From positions 62,001-126,000 of the forward strand of contig CAKSFR010000003.1 of assembly GCA_934454635.1 (NCBI GenBank): a stretch of DNA of 64,000 bases, in the 5' to 3' direction. Below, in pieces: positions 8,604-17,037 of this stretch (its first letter is position 1; the number at the start of each line of letters is the position of its first letter). The translations under genes were made by a program, and so were the position numbers. The notes below the pieces were generated by a model that searched no databases, was not told the origin of the DNA, and saw nothing but the letters and a program-made list of their open reading frames with translations. This stretch comes from an uncultured Ruminiclostridium sp. Its GTDB lineage: Bacteria; Bacillota; Clostridia; Oscillospirales; Ruminococcaceae.

Positions 8604-8693
8604 GGCTGTACCATTCCTTTCGTTATGGGGCATTCCGATTCAGCCCGAACGCACCATGGAGATATACGGCGGACTAAATCCACCTTGTTTAAC

Positions 8694-8722
8694 ATTATAC
8701 ACGATTTTTTTAAAAAAATCTA
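8694..8722 (-). promoter_or_regulatory. Probable promoter of the EF-G-like gene
   Basis: A perfect minus-strand TATAAT (8699-8694) lies 17 bases from a weak TAGATT. The roughly 85-base leader contains a small GGTGGA/TCCGCC hairpin. Confidence 0.55.
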
Positions 8723-8739
8723 CCTGTTTTTTGTGAAAA

Positions 8740-8928
8740 ATCGGATATGAGTGTAGAAATAAGCAAATAATATTTGTTTATATTGTACAAAAACGGTGAT
8801 TTTAGGGATAAAATGTGTGAATTTTGACGATAAAAGGCAGGCACAAGCACGGCAGCGGATAAATTCAAAAAATGCTGCGGACGGCGCAGGCAACACGCCG
8901 CAGTCACACTTTGTTCATAAATATTCTA
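8740..8928. other. Intergenic stretch without recognised content
   Basis: Between the two divergent promoters I see AT-rich sequence and then a GC-rich patch near 8875-8905. There is no credible reading frame with a ribosome site and no clear RNA structure. Confidence 0.4.
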
Positions 8929-8957
8929 TTGACATTGCGCAGTAGGGTGAGTATAAT
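8929..8957 (+). promoter_or_regulatory. Consensus sigma-A promoter
   Basis: TTGACA (8929-8934), 17 bases, TATAAT (8952-8957): a full consensus match serving the gene at 9032. Confidence 0.85.
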
Positions 8958-8970
8958 AAAATAGTGATAG

Positions 8971-9013
8971 TGACGGCGCTTTTACTCACGGTGCCGTCAA
9001 GTTTTATTATATT
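8971..9013 (+). terminator. Terminator-like hairpin in the leader of the 9032 gene
   Basis: TGACGGC (8971-8977) pairs with GCCGTCA (8993-8999) and is followed by AGTTTTATTATATT, all between the promoter and the start codon. This could limit read-through of a very strong promoter. Confidence 0.5.
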
Positions 9014-9031
9014 ATACCGAAAGGATACGAA

Positions 9032-9835
9032 ATGTCATATCAGGAAGATAAAAGAGAGCTTTTAAAGCTTAAACAGGGGCTTATCGAGGAAAGCGAGATA
9101 ATTCGCGAGGAAAAGCCCGAGCACGCCGAGCTTCACGGCTGGAAAAAGGTGTCAAATTTTTTCTACCACTATAAATGGCACGTTGTTGTGAGCGTTTTTT
9201 TGATTGCTGCGGCCGCTTTTTTCACTTATGATATTGTAAAAAAAGAGGCGGGAGATATCCGCGTACTGGTCATAACCAAAAACGATCAGATCTCCGCCGA
9301 AATTGCATATAAAACAAAGGATATTGAGCTTGCGCTTGAAAAATACTGCCCCGATTTCGACGACAGCGGTTATGTTCACGTTGAGGTGTTTGCCATTGAC
9401 CTCAGCGACAATCCGAACGCGCAGTACGCGCTTGCACAGGTATCCAAGCTCACCAGCGAGCTTATGATAGGCGATGCGCAGATGTTTATCGTTGACAAGG
9501 AGGGGTTCGAGGACTTTACCGCGGGCAGCGACGCGGTGTTTTACAGCCTTTCCGAGCTTTATCCCGACTGTGAACAGGCTGACGGGATATTCTACAAAAT
9601 AAAGGGAAGCGGGCTTGCAGCGCTTGCAAATTATGAGGAGGCCTGCCCCGAGGATCTGTATATAGTTCTCCCCGAATATGTAAATACGTCCTCCAAAAAA
9701 GAAAACGCAGAGCTTTTCCGCAAGCGCTGCCGCGAGGTAATGGACAATATTGTCGGCGACAAGCTTGCGGGTTGGATAGATGACGACGGACGCGTTTACG
9801 GAATATCTAACGAGAAAGACGATAAAAATAAGTAA
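9032..9835 (+). CDS. Single-pass membrane protein of unknown function
   Basis: The 267-residue protein has a charged cytoplasmic N-terminus (about 45 residues, Glu/Lys rich), one transmembrane helix (about 50-70) and an extracytoplasmic domain of roughly 190 residues without cysteine clusters or catalytic motifs that I recognise. It is preceded by a consensus promoter, a leader hairpin and the ribosome site GAAAGGATACGAA. It stands alone as a transcription unit. The layout suggests an anchored envelope protein; no function is claimed. Confidence 0.75.
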   Translation: MSYQEDKRELLKLKQGLIEESEIIREEKPEHAELHGWKKVSNFFYHYKWHVVVSVFLIAAAAFFTYDIVKKEAGDIRVLVITKNDQISAEIAYKTKDIELALEKYCPDFDDSGYVHVEVFAIDLSDNPNAQYALAQVSKLTSELMIGDAQMFIVDKEGFEDFTAGSDAVFYSLSELYPDCEQADGIFYKIKGSGLAALANYEEACPEDLYIVLPEYVNTSSKKENAELFRKRCREVMDNIVGDKLAGWIDDDGRVYGISNEKDDKNK

Positions 9836-9862
9836 GGCGCCGCACAAACCTGCACGGCGCAA
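9836..9862. terminator. Shared terminator between convergent genes
   Basis: GCGCCG pairs with CGGCGC across a 12-base loop, with T-runs on the minus strand side. It lies between the stops at 9835 and 9866. Confidence 0.5.
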
Positions 9863-9865
9863 AAA

Positions 9866-10300
9866 TCAGAGAAATTTTTTCAGTCCGTCGGCGTACTTTT
9901 CCTCATAGCTTAAAAGCTGCTCCGCCTTGCTAAGGGTTCTTTCGCCCGCGCTGTGGCAATGGTTCACGGTTTCGGCAATGTCGATTATACCCATGTTCGT
10001 ACCGTTGTACATCAGCTTAGCGAGATTATTGCGGCTGTCATCCATCATAGTTTTCATGCCTATTCCCATTTTTGCCATTGCGGATTCCATTGCGGGGACG
10101 GGCTCGACTTTTCCGCCGCCTTTCTCAATTTCACTTTTAAGTTCCTTGCAAGTTTCCTCATAATGAGCCTGCTGGCGGTCAATGTACTCGCGGAGTTCTT
10201 CATTATCGCATTTTTCCGACACCTGCTTTATGCATTCGGACGCCATGCGGCTGTTTTTGTAAATACAATTCAGAATATCAATATCATGTTTATGCAGCAT
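9866..10300 (-). CDS. Ferritin-like four-helix protein of unknown function
   Basis: The 144-residue soluble protein is almost all helical and carries repeated acidic and histidine positions (HKHDIDIL, RQQAHYEETCKEL, ETVNHCHSAGER) spaced like the four helices of ferritin-like or DUF2383-type proteins. The start at 10300 has AGAAGG 7 bases upstream and is preferred over an ATG 84 bases further out, which would run into the promoter of the divergent gene. It is divergent from the membrane protein at 10362. Metal binding is inferred from the pattern only. Confidence 0.65.
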   Translation of the reverse strand: MLHKHDIDILNCIYKNSRMASECIKQVSEKCDNEELREYIDRQQAHYEETCKELKSEIEKGGGKVEPVPAMESAMAKMGIGMKTMMDDSRNNLAKLMYNGTNMGIIDIAETVNHCHSAGERTLSKAEQLLSYEEKYADGLKKFL

Positions 10301-10361
10301 ACGGATACCTTCTTTCCGGGATATCGTCCCTGTATCAGTATCTGCGGAAAGGACTTCGGTT

Positions 10362-10919
10362 ATGCAGAGAGAGCCGATAATCAAAAAATTTATAAAGGGC
10401 TTCGGCTATATGTTTTTCGGGAATATCCTCAGCGGGATAATGGTAATTTCTACCGCGCCGTTTATTTCGGTGTGGTTTGTTTCGCTTGTTGCGCAGCTTC
10501 TGACGTTCCTTATTTACACTTCGCTGATGTTTACTGCGGGTTTTCGCGACGGACAGCGCGAATGCCAGCTCCTCAAAAATCACCGCGTCGAATCCGTTCC
10601 GAAATACACATGGATAGTTCTTGGGCTTATTCTCTGGGCTATTATGTGCATTCCGATAGTTATTCTGATGCTTGGCATGAACGGCGTGCTGACGATAACG
10701 GGCGAATATATGTTTATCTACCGTTTTATCTGCGGAACAGCCGCGCCGCTTATTTACATCGGTGAGCTTACCGCGGCGGGCGTTGCGGAATATCCGCTCT
10801 GGCTGCCGATCGCGAGCATGGCGGTTTACCTTATAAGCACGCCTCTCGCGGCGCATATAGGTTATCGCTTCGGTATTGACGAGGACAAACAGCGCAGCTT
10901 TATGTACGACAAAAAGTGA
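10362..10919 (+). CDS. Multi-pass membrane protein of unknown function
   Basis: The 185-residue protein has about four transmembrane helices (near 12-32, 36-58, 83-105 and 112-150) and a polar loop with QRECQLLKNHR between the first and second pair. AAAGGA lies 8 bases before the ATG. Its stop codon sits at the left edge of hairpin island 2. I recognise no family. Confidence 0.7.
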   Translation: MQREPIIKKFIKGFGYMFFGNILSGIMVISTAPFISVWFVSLVAQLLTFLIYTSLMFTAGFRDGQRECQLLKNHRVESVPKYTWIVLGLILWAIMCIPIVILMLGMNGVLTITGEYMFIYRFICGTAAPLIYIGELTAAGVAEYPLWLPIASMAVYLISTPLAAHIGYRFGIDEDKQRSFMYDKK

Positions 10920-11440
10920 GGCGCCCGCTCTGCGTGAAGCGAAGCGAAACGCTGGGCGGCGGCGAAGCCGCCGCAGGCATTTTCCGACGAAGTCGGAAAA
11001 TGCAGCGTGCGCCAGAGCGCGGAAGAGAAGCGGAGTTTTGGGATAAGTGCCGGAGTGCGGTGGCGGCGCGCAGCTATGCTGCGCGCCGCGTTTGCGTGGA
11101 GAAGTATGTGCGGAATGCGGCGTTTTGACGAGAAATTGGGTATTTGCGGTACACCAAAAGCTGCGGCGCACGCCGACGAAGGGGGAGGTTATGGTCCTTC
11201 AGGAGGCGTGCGCCTTAGGGTGAAGCCCTACTTTCGGCTCACACTGCGGCTTTCTCAATCATCGCCGTATTTCCCACTTTCGCCGACGCCGCAGGGGCAA
11301 TATAGTGCTGATCCGCACTTGCGCGGCGCAGCGATTTTGCCTGCGGCAAAATCGCCTTGCGGGCGGCTTCGCCGCCCTTTGCCTGCTTTTGCCTGCGGCA
11401 AAAGCAGGCGCGCCGCGCCTCTCAAACGTACCATTTTACA
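10920..11440. repeat. GC-rich hairpin island 2
   Basis: This noncoding stretch has at least seven perfect inverted repeats with 3-base centres: 10956-10963/10967-10974 (GAA), 10977-10988/10992-11003 (GAA), 11064-11074/11078-11088 (TAT), 11331-11341/11345-11355 (TGC), 11361-11367/11371-11377 (TTC) and 11381-11393/11397-11409 (TGC). Shared linkers are CCGACGA-GGGGG-GAGG and TCAGGAGGCG (also in island 3) and CACT-GCGGCTTTC and TTTCCCACTTTC (also in island 1). It ends in an ATTTTACAAAAA edge directly before the uraA promoter. Confidence 0.8.
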
Positions 11441-11467
11441 AAAAATGTCGAAAAATCTGATTTTGTA

Positions 11468-11496
11468 TTGACAAATGCATAAAAATGGAGTATACT
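11468..11496 (+). promoter_or_regulatory. Sigma-A promoter of uraA-upp
   Basis: TTGACA (11468-11473), 17 bases, TATACT (11491-11496). Confidence 0.85.
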
Positions 11497-11512
11497 TGAA
11501 AGGATAAAATAT

Positions 11513-11555
11513 GCCGTAACCGCCGCGAGTGTTTCTGCTGCGGCTTTTTTACGGC
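11513..11555 (+). promoter_or_regulatory. Candidate attenuator in the uraA-upp leader
   Basis: An inner stem GCCGC (11522-11526) / GCGGC (11540-11544) runs into TTTTTT, as in an intrinsic terminator. An outer stem GCCGTAA (11513-11519) / TTACGGC (11549-11555) encloses it. Pyrimidine salvage leaders are often attenuated, but I do not see a clear PyrR-binding loop. Confidence 0.5.
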
Positions 11556-11576
11556 AAAAGGAAAGGAAAAATTACC

Positions 11577-12950
11577 ATGAAGCTAATTTTCGACGTCGCA
11601 GACAAGCCGAAAGCCGGGCAGTTGGTAGTATTTGCGCTTCAGCAGATGCTCGCAATACTGGCGGCAACAATCGCTGTTCCCGCAATTGTTCAGAATGGTC
11701 TTACCCCCGCAGCCGCAATGTTCGGCGCAGGTGTCGGCACACTTGTTTACATTCTGTTCACAAGAAAGAAAAGTCCGGTATTTTTAGGCTCCTCATTCGC
11801 CTTTATCAATTCCATGTTTGCAGCATTTGCAGGCGCGACCTCAATGCAGCTCGGAATGTTAGGGTTGATCATAGGAGCCGTTTTTGCAGGCCTTGTTTAT
11901 GTAGTGATCGCTATAATCGTTAAGTTCGTCGGCGTCGGCTGGATAAATAAGCTTATGCCTGCCGTTGTAATCGGACCTACCGTTGCGATTATCGGTCTTT
12001 CGCTTGCAGGCAATGCTGCGGGCGACCTTCTTAAGAGCGACGTGGGCGGCGAAGGTTCTCAGTACGCAGCGCTTATCTGCGGTCTTGTTACTCTCGCGGT
12101 AACAATGCTCTGCTCGACCTACGGCAAGAAGATGACACGTCTTATTCCGTTCATTCTCGGTATCCTCGCGGGATATGTTGTAGCTGCCGGCTGCACGATT
12201 ATAGGCAACGCTGCCGATATCTCCGCGCTTCAGATCATTGATTTCAGCGTTTTTGAAAATTATATGTTCGCCGGCGGCGTTTCTTTAAGCACATTCTTCA
12301 GCATTCCCGATTTTACTTTTGTTGAAGCGCTCGGCGGCTTCGGTGAGCTTGATGGAAGCTATATCGCGACGATTTTTGTTGCATACGTTCCCGTTGCGTT
12401 CGTTGTTTTCGCTGAACATATCGCTGACCACAAGAACCTCTCCTCCGTTATCGGTCGCGATCTGCTTGAAGATCCCGGTCTTTCCAGAACGCTCCTAGGT
12501 GACGGCGTAGGTTCTATGGTAGGCGCGTTCTTCGGCGGCTGCCCCAACACTACATACGGCGAATCCGTCGGCTGCGTTGCTATCACGAGAAACGCTTCCG
12601 TAGTTTCGATAATTGCGGCTGCGGTCGGCTGTATCCTCTTCTCATTCATTACTCCTCTTATCGCGTTTATTGATTCTATCCCCGCTTGCGTAATGGGCGG
12701 CGTTTGCATGGCGCTTTATGGATTTATCGCTGTATCGGGTCTGAAAATGCTCCAGACCGTTGACCTTAATAAGAACAGAAACCTTTTCGTTGCTTCCGTT
12801 ATTCTTATTGCAGGTATCGGCGGACTTTCAGTCAGCTTCGGCGCGGTTACGCTTACGCCTATCGCAATGGCTCTTATCCTCGGTATTCTCGCAAACGTAA
12901 TGCTCTCTAAGGAAAAGGACGAACCCGAGTCTGACGAAAAGCACGAATAA
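11577..12950 (+). CDS. uraA: Uracil permease (NCS2 family)
   Basis: The 457-residue protein has about 12-14 membrane helices and the nucleobase-cation symporter-2 signatures: the N-terminal [18 protein letters not shown] and the [10 protein letters not shown] segment in the transport core. It imports uracil across the plasma membrane. The start at 11577 is placed by GGAAAGG; a longer frame to 11529 would run through the leader terminator. It is followed after 52 bases by upp, so uptake and PRPP-dependent salvage are co-expressed. Confidence 0.92.
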   Translation: MKLIFDVADKPKAGQLVVFALQQMLAILAATIAVPAIVQNGLTPAAAMFGAGVGTLVYILFTRKKSPVFLGSSFAFINSMFAAFAGATSMQLGMLGLIIGAVFAGLVYVVIAIIVKFVGVGWINKLMPAVVIGPTVAIIGLSLAGNAAGDLLKSDVGGEGSQYAALICGLVTLAVTMLCSTYGKKMTRLIPFILGILAGYVVAAGCTIIGNAADISALQIIDFSVFENYMFAGGVSLSTFFSIPDFTFVEALGGFGELDGSYIATIFVAYVPVAFVVFAEHIADHKNLSSVIGRDLLEDPGLSRTLLGDGVGSMVGAFFGGCPNTTYGESVGCVAITRNASVVSIIAAAVGCILFSFITPLIAFIDSIPACVMGGVCMALYGFIAVSGLKMLQTVDLNKNRNLFVASVILIAGIGGLSVSFGAVTLTPIAMALILGILANVMLSKEKDEPESDEKHE

Positions 12951-13002
12951 TACGGGCTGCACCCGGCAGGTGAACCCGAAAAATAAGAAAGGAAAATTTA
13001 TT

Positions 13003-13632
13003 ATGGGAAACGTAACGATTATCAATCACCCTCTCGTTAAGCACAAGATTGCGCTGCTTCGCGACGAAAAAACGGGAACGAAAGATTTCCGCGTTCTGGT
13101 CGAAGAAATCGCAATGCTCATGGGTTATGAAGCGCTCCGCGACCTTCCTACCGCTGACGTTGAGGTTAAAACCCCGATCGCTACCGCGTCCGTACCTATG
13201 CTTTCGGGCAGAAAGCTCGCAGTCGTTCCGATTTTGCGCGCAGGTCTTGGCATGGTAAACGGCATTCTCGCGCTTGTTCCCTCCGCAAAGGTCGGACATA
13301 TCGGTCTTTACCGCGACGAGGTTACGCACGAGCCGCACGAATATTACTGCAAGCTCCCCGAAAATATCGATGAGCGCCTTGTAATCCTCCCCGACCCTAT
13401 GCTCGCAACGGGCGGCTCGGCAATTCAGGCTGTCGATTTTATCAAGGCGAGAGGCTGCAAGAACATCAAGTTTATGTGCATTATCGCTGCTCCCGAGGGG
13501 CTCAGCGCTCTTATCAAGGCTCACCCCGATATTGATATTTATGTCGGCTGCCTTGACGAAAAGCTCAACGAAAACGCATATATCGTTCCGGGTCTTGGCG
13601 ACGCGGGCGACCGTATCTTCGGAACAAAGTAA
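13003..13632 (+). CDS. upp: Uracil phosphoribosyltransferase
   Basis: The 209-residue enzyme converts uracil and PRPP to UMP. The PRPP-binding loop [12 protein letters not shown] is intact (about 131-142), and the C-terminal [13 protein letters not shown] is the conserved uracil-binding end. Length is typical. The start is set by AAGAAAGGAAAA; a frame opening 33 bases earlier lacks a ribosome site. It is the second gene of uraA-upp and is followed by a strong terminator. Confidence 0.96.
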   Translation: MGNVTIINHPLVKHKIALLRDEKTGTKDFRVLVEEIAMLMGYEALRDLPTADVEVKTPIATASVPMLSGRKLAVVPILRAGLGMVNGILALVPSAKVGHIGLYRDEVTHEPHEYYCKLPENIDERLVILPDPMLATGGSAIQAVDFIKARGCKNIKFMCIIAAPEGLSALIKAHPDIDIYVGCLDEKLNENAYIVPGLGDAGDRIFGTK

Positions 13633-13651
13633 AACAGATATTCATCGCAGA

Positions 13652-13678
13652 GGGCGGGGGAAACCCCGTCCTTTTTTT
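13652..13678 (+). terminator. Terminator of uraA-upp
   Basis: GGGCGGGG and CCCCGTCC form a stem with a GAAA loop, followed by seven T. Confidence 0.9.
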
Positions 13679-13797
13679 GACGAAAAACAAACTGTGCGGG
13701 CGCTTTGGGCGGCAGCTTGTCAAAATAAACAAAATAATGTCAAAGGCTTCGTGCAATCTTATGAAAAAACAGGATTTTCTTTAGCACGAAAACGGTG

Positions 13798-13803
13798 TAT
13801 AAT
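13798..13803 (+). promoter_or_regulatory. Probable -10 element of typA
   Basis: TATAAT preceded directly by TG, about 50 bases upstream of typA. The -35 region (TTTTCT) is weak. Confidence 0.45.
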
Positions 13804-13852
13804 ATAATAATAGTGCAAAATATCAATGAAAGTTTAAAGAAAGAGTGAGAAT

Positions 13853-15679
13853 ATGAAGAGAGAAGATTTACGCAATATCGCGATCATCGCGCACGTTGAC
13901 CACGGCAAGACCACCCTTGTTGATGAAATGCTCAAGCAGGGCGGCGTTTACCGCGAAAATCAGACTGTCGTTGACCGCGTTATGGATAATAACGACCTTG
14001 AACGCGAACGCGGAATTACTATCCTTGCAAAAAATACCGCCGTAATGTACAAGGGCGTTAAAATCAATATCGTGGACACCCCCGGCCACGCCGATTTTTC
14101 CGGCGAAGTTGAGCGAATACTCAAAATGGTAAACGGCGTTCTGCTGCTTGTTGACAGCTTTGAGGGAACTATGCCGCAGACGCGCTTCGTTCTCCAAAAA
14201 GCGCTTGAACTCGGGCACAAAATTATCGTTGTAGTAAACAAGACCGACCGCCCCGACGCGCGTTCGGCGGAGGTTGTTGACGAGGTGCTGGAGCTTCTCC
14301 TCGACCTTGACGCAAATGACGAACAGCTTGAAAGCCCCGTCGTTTTCTGTTCGGGAAGAAACGGAACCGCTTCGCTCAGCGCCGACGAACCCGGCGAGAA
14401 CTTTGTTCCGCTTTTCGAGAAAATCCTCGAACATATCCCCGCCCCCGAGGGAGATGAAAACGGAGATTTGCAGGTGCTCGTTTCGTCTATCGACTATAAC
14501 GACTATGTCGGGAGAATCGCTATCGGCAGAGTTGAGCGCGGCGTTATCAGACAAAATCAGGAAGTCATGGTCTGCGATTATCACGGCACGATCACGCCTT
14601 TCCGTTCCAAAATTGTCAGCCTTTATCAGTTCGACGGGCTTGACAAGGTGCCTGTTCAGGAGGCTACCGTCGGCGATATCGTGTGCTTCTCGGGTATCGA
14701 AGGCGTAACAATAGGTCAGACAATCTGCTCGGTTAATAATGTTGAACCGCTCCCGTTCGTAAAAATCAGCGAACCGACGGTTGAAATGACTTTCGCGGTA
14801 AATAACAGCCCGTTTGCGGGTCGCGAGGGTAAGTTCGTTACCTCGCGTCAGATACGCGAACGTCTTGAACGCGAACTGCTCAAGGACGTTTCGCTTCGCG
14901 TTAAGGAAAGCGACGTTCAGGACGCTTACGACGTTGCGGGCCGAGGAGAAATGCACCTTTCTATTCTTATCGAAACCATGCGCCGCGAGGGATACGAGCT
15001 TTCCGTAAGCACTCCGCGAGTTCTTTTTAAGGAAATTGACGGGGTAAAATGCGAGCCTATGGAAAAGCTGGTTATCGACGTTCCCGAAAACTGCGTGGGC
15101 GCTGTAATGGAAAAAATGGGCGTCCGTAAGGCAGAATTGCAGCAGATGCACCCTGTCGGAAGCCGCACGCGCCTTGAATTTAAGATCCCGTCGCGCGGGC
15201 TTTTCGGCTATCGCAGCGAGTTTCTTACCGACACCAAGGGCGAGGGCGTTCTCAACACGATATTTATAGGCTATGAACCGTTTATGGGCGAGATCCCGAT
15301 ACGCACAACGGGTTCGCTTGTTGCGTTTGAAACGGGAACGGCGAGCGCATACGGCTTGTGGAACGTTCAGGAGCGCGGTACGCTGTTTATCGACGCAGGC
15401 GTTGACGTTTACGAGGGAATGATTGTCGGCGTTTCGCCGAAGCAGGGCGATATAAACGTAAATGTGTGCAAGAAAAAGCACCTTACCAACACGCGTGCGA
15501 GCGGAAGCGACGAAGCGCTTAGACTTATCCCGCCGCGTCACATGAGCCTTGAGGAAAGTCTTGAATTTATTTCAGATGACGAACTGGTCGAGGTAACGCC
15601 GAAGAATATCCGCCTAAGAAAGTGTATTCTTGATAACGAAACGCGCGCCAAGGAAGAGGCAAAGAGAAAGAAAATGTGA
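13853..15679 (+). CDS. typA: Ribosome-associated GTPase TypA/BipA
   Basis: The 608-residue translational GTPase has G1 [10 protein letters not shown]2 RERGITI, G3 DTPGHADF and G4 NKTDRPDA, then EF-G-like domains II, III and V and the BipA-specific C-terminal domain ([10 protein letters not shown]). It acts in 50S assembly and stress adaptation in other bacteria. Length is standard. It forms its own transcription unit with a strong terminator. A long open frame on the opposite strand is a codon-bias shadow. Confidence 0.96.
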   Translation: MKREDLRNIAIIAHVDHGKTTLVDEMLKQGGVYRENQTVVDRVMDNNDLERERGITILAKNTAVMYKGVKINIVDTPGHADFSGEVERILKMVNGVLLLVDSFEGTMPQTRFVLQKALELGHKIIVVVNKTDRPDARSAEVVDEVLELLLDLDANDEQLESPVVFCSGRNGTASLSADEPGENFVPLFEKILEHIPAPEGDENGDLQVLVSSIDYNDYVGRIAIGRVERGVIRQNQEVMVCDYHGTITPFRSKIVSLYQFDGLDKVPVQEATVGDIVCFSGIEGVTIGQTICSVNNVEPLPFVKISEPTVEMTFAVNNSPFAGREGKFVTSRQIRERLERELLKDVSLRVKESDVQDAYDVAGRGEMHLSILIETMRREGYELSVSTPRVLFKEIDGVKCEPMEKLVIDVPENCVGAVMEKMGVRKAELQQMHPVGSRTRLEFKIPSRGLFGYRSEFLTDTKGEGVLNTIFIGYEPFMGEIPIRTTGSLVAFETGTASAYGLWNVQERGTLFIDAGVDVYEGMIVGVSPKQGDINVNVCKKKHLTNTRASGSDEALRLIPPRHMSLEESLEFISDDELVEVTPKNIRLRKCILDNETRAKEEAKRKKM

Positions 15680-15683
15680 TAGA

Positions 15684-15720
15684 AATACCGCACAGGTGAG
15701 AACTTGTGCGGTATTTTTTT
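15684..15720 (+). terminator. Terminator of typA
   Basis: AATACCGCACA and TGTGCGGTATT form an 11-bp stem followed by a run of T. Confidence 0.9.
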
Positions 15721-15748
15721 AAAAATAAAGAAAAAAGCAAAAAAACTC

Positions 15749-15796
15749 TTGACACTAAACCTCGCTTTATGCTTATAATGCACATAAGGTACCTTA
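15749..15796 (+). promoter_or_regulatory. MerR-type promoter with 19-base spacer and palindromic operator
   Basis: TTGACA (15749-15754), a 19-base spacer, TATAAT (15774-15779). The overlong spacer is the hallmark of promoters untwisted by MerR-family activators. The perfect palindrome TAAGGTACCTTA (15785-15796) lies just downstream of the -10, before the ribosome site. Confidence 0.7.
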
Positions 15797-15818
15797 AAAA
15801 ATTTTCGAGGAGGCTGAA

Positions 15819-16907
15819 ATGAAAATCGGAGAATTTGCGGCGGCTTGCGGCTTGCCGATTTCCATGCTGCGCTATTATGACAGCTGCGGCTTGCTGAAGC
15901 CTGTTTATGTTGACCGTTTCACCGGCTATCGGCATTATTCCGAAAGCCAGATCGCGGTTTGCGGGCGCATAGGTGAATTGAAAGAAGCGGGCTTTTCTCT
16001 TGCGGAAATTAAACGTATTATTTCCGGAAAGCTTACCGAAAGGGAAATGCAGGCTCTTTTCGACGAAAGGAAAAATCAGCTTAACGAGGCTATCCGCAGC
16101 CTTGACACACTTCAGCAAAAAAATTCAGGAGGTACTTTTATGACAACAGAAAAAATTGAACCTTTACGAGAGAACATATCCCTGCCATTTGAAAATGATG
16201 AAAAAGTCGTGGGCAAGTGGGAAATTCTCGGCGAATACAACAATCGCGCGGAATTTGACCTTGATAACAGGCTGCCGCAGTCGGATATAGGGAACAGAAA
16301 CCGCGAAATTTATTTTCTTCCCGACGGCGAAAGCTACTGGTGTTATTCGTGGACAAAGGGCAAGCTGCTTATAAACGATGGCGAAAGCTCTTATGCTAAC
16401 GAATATTCGGTTGAAAGGCAGTCAGACGGGCTGTATATGTTCGTTAAACTAAAGTCATATGATTATTTGCACAGCGGCAGGACAACGCTGCTTGTGCTTC
16501 GTCAGCTCGACAAAAAGAGTTACAAAGCTGACGAGATTGCCCGAAAGGATAATATTGATATGCCGTTCGCGGACGATAAAAATGTTATCGGAAAGTGGAA
16601 AGCGGTTGGTTTTGTCCAAAGCAAGGAGGACTTTTTGCCTGCAAACGAAGCGGCGAATACATTCTATTTTAAGGAGATTGAGTTTCTTTCGGGCGGTGAA
16701 TGCGTCAGCGTTTACGGGGACGAGGTTATCAGCGGCAGAAATATGCAGGAGTGGACGAACGGGTACATTCTCCGCAAATGGAACAAAACCGCCTGCGCTT
16801 ATGAAATAAAAAATGTCGGCGGCACAGATTATCTGTTCATTGAATGGAAAAGCGGCGATTATCGCTGGGGCGGGTTTGAAACAGATTACTATGTGTTCAA
16901 TAAATGA
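15819..16907 (+). CDS. MerR-family regulator with duplicated C-terminal sensor domain
   Basis: Residues 1-75 are a MerR winged helix (MKIGEFAAACGLPISMLRYY, then GYRHY), followed by a coiled-coil linker to about 105. The rest is two copies of a beta-rich domain: each begins with a phrase of the type PF-D-K-V-GKW (about 122 and 250) and contains F-L-GE/S. An in-frame ATG at 16140 (Met 108) has a perfect AGGAGG 7 bases upstream, so the sensor half might also be made alone. It is autoregulated by the upstream MerR-type promoter if the usual logic holds. The ligand is unknown. Confidence 0.8.
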   Translation: MKIGEFAAACGLPISMLRYYDSCGLLKPVYVDRFTGYRHYSESQIAVCGRIGELKEAGFSLAEIKRIISGKLTEREMQALFDERKNQLNEAIRSLDTLQQKNSGGTFMTTEKIEPLRENISLPFENDEKVVGKWEILGEYNNRAEFDLDNRLPQSDIGNRNREIYFLPDGESYWCYSWTKGKLLINDGESSYANEYSVERQSDGLYMFVKLKSYDYLHSGRTTLLVLRQLDKKSYKADEIARKDNIDMPFADDKNVIGKWKAVGFVQSKEDFLPANEAANTFYFKEIEFLSGGECVSVYGDEVISGRNMQEWTNGYILRKWNKTACAYEIKNVGGTDYLFIEWKSGDYRWGGFETDYYVFNK

Positions 16908-16961
16908 ACTGATTTTAGCTAAAATGCCTTTGCTCAGCTGTTAAAAATGCGCGGTAAATCA

Positions 16962-16998
16962 AAAATATCCCCCGTTTCAATAAAACGGGGGATATTTT
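16962..16998. terminator. Bidirectional terminator
   Basis: AAAATATCCCCCGTTT pairs with AAACGGGGGATATTTT across a short loop, between the convergent MerR and GGDEF genes. Confidence 0.9.
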
Positions 16999-17037
16999 AA
17001 CTATGCTGCATTTACAATAATCGCTGCGTGCAATTCA

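Noticed and set aside
8604..8633. Ten-residue N-terminal extension of the EF-G-like protein
   Set aside because: The earlier ATG has no ribosome site and the extension does not resemble the family N-terminus.
10916..11471. Open frames across island 2 and one opposing the membrane protein gene
   Set aside because: Same composition artefact; the sequence is made of hairpins and ends at the uraA promoter.
13868..15541. 557-codon open frame opposite typA
   Set aside because: It is the complement of a well-supported GTPase gene; codon bias keeps the opposite frame free of stops. The same applies to long frames opposite murF (32682-33842), the mutase (36414-37400) and the EF-G-like gene (6543-7457).
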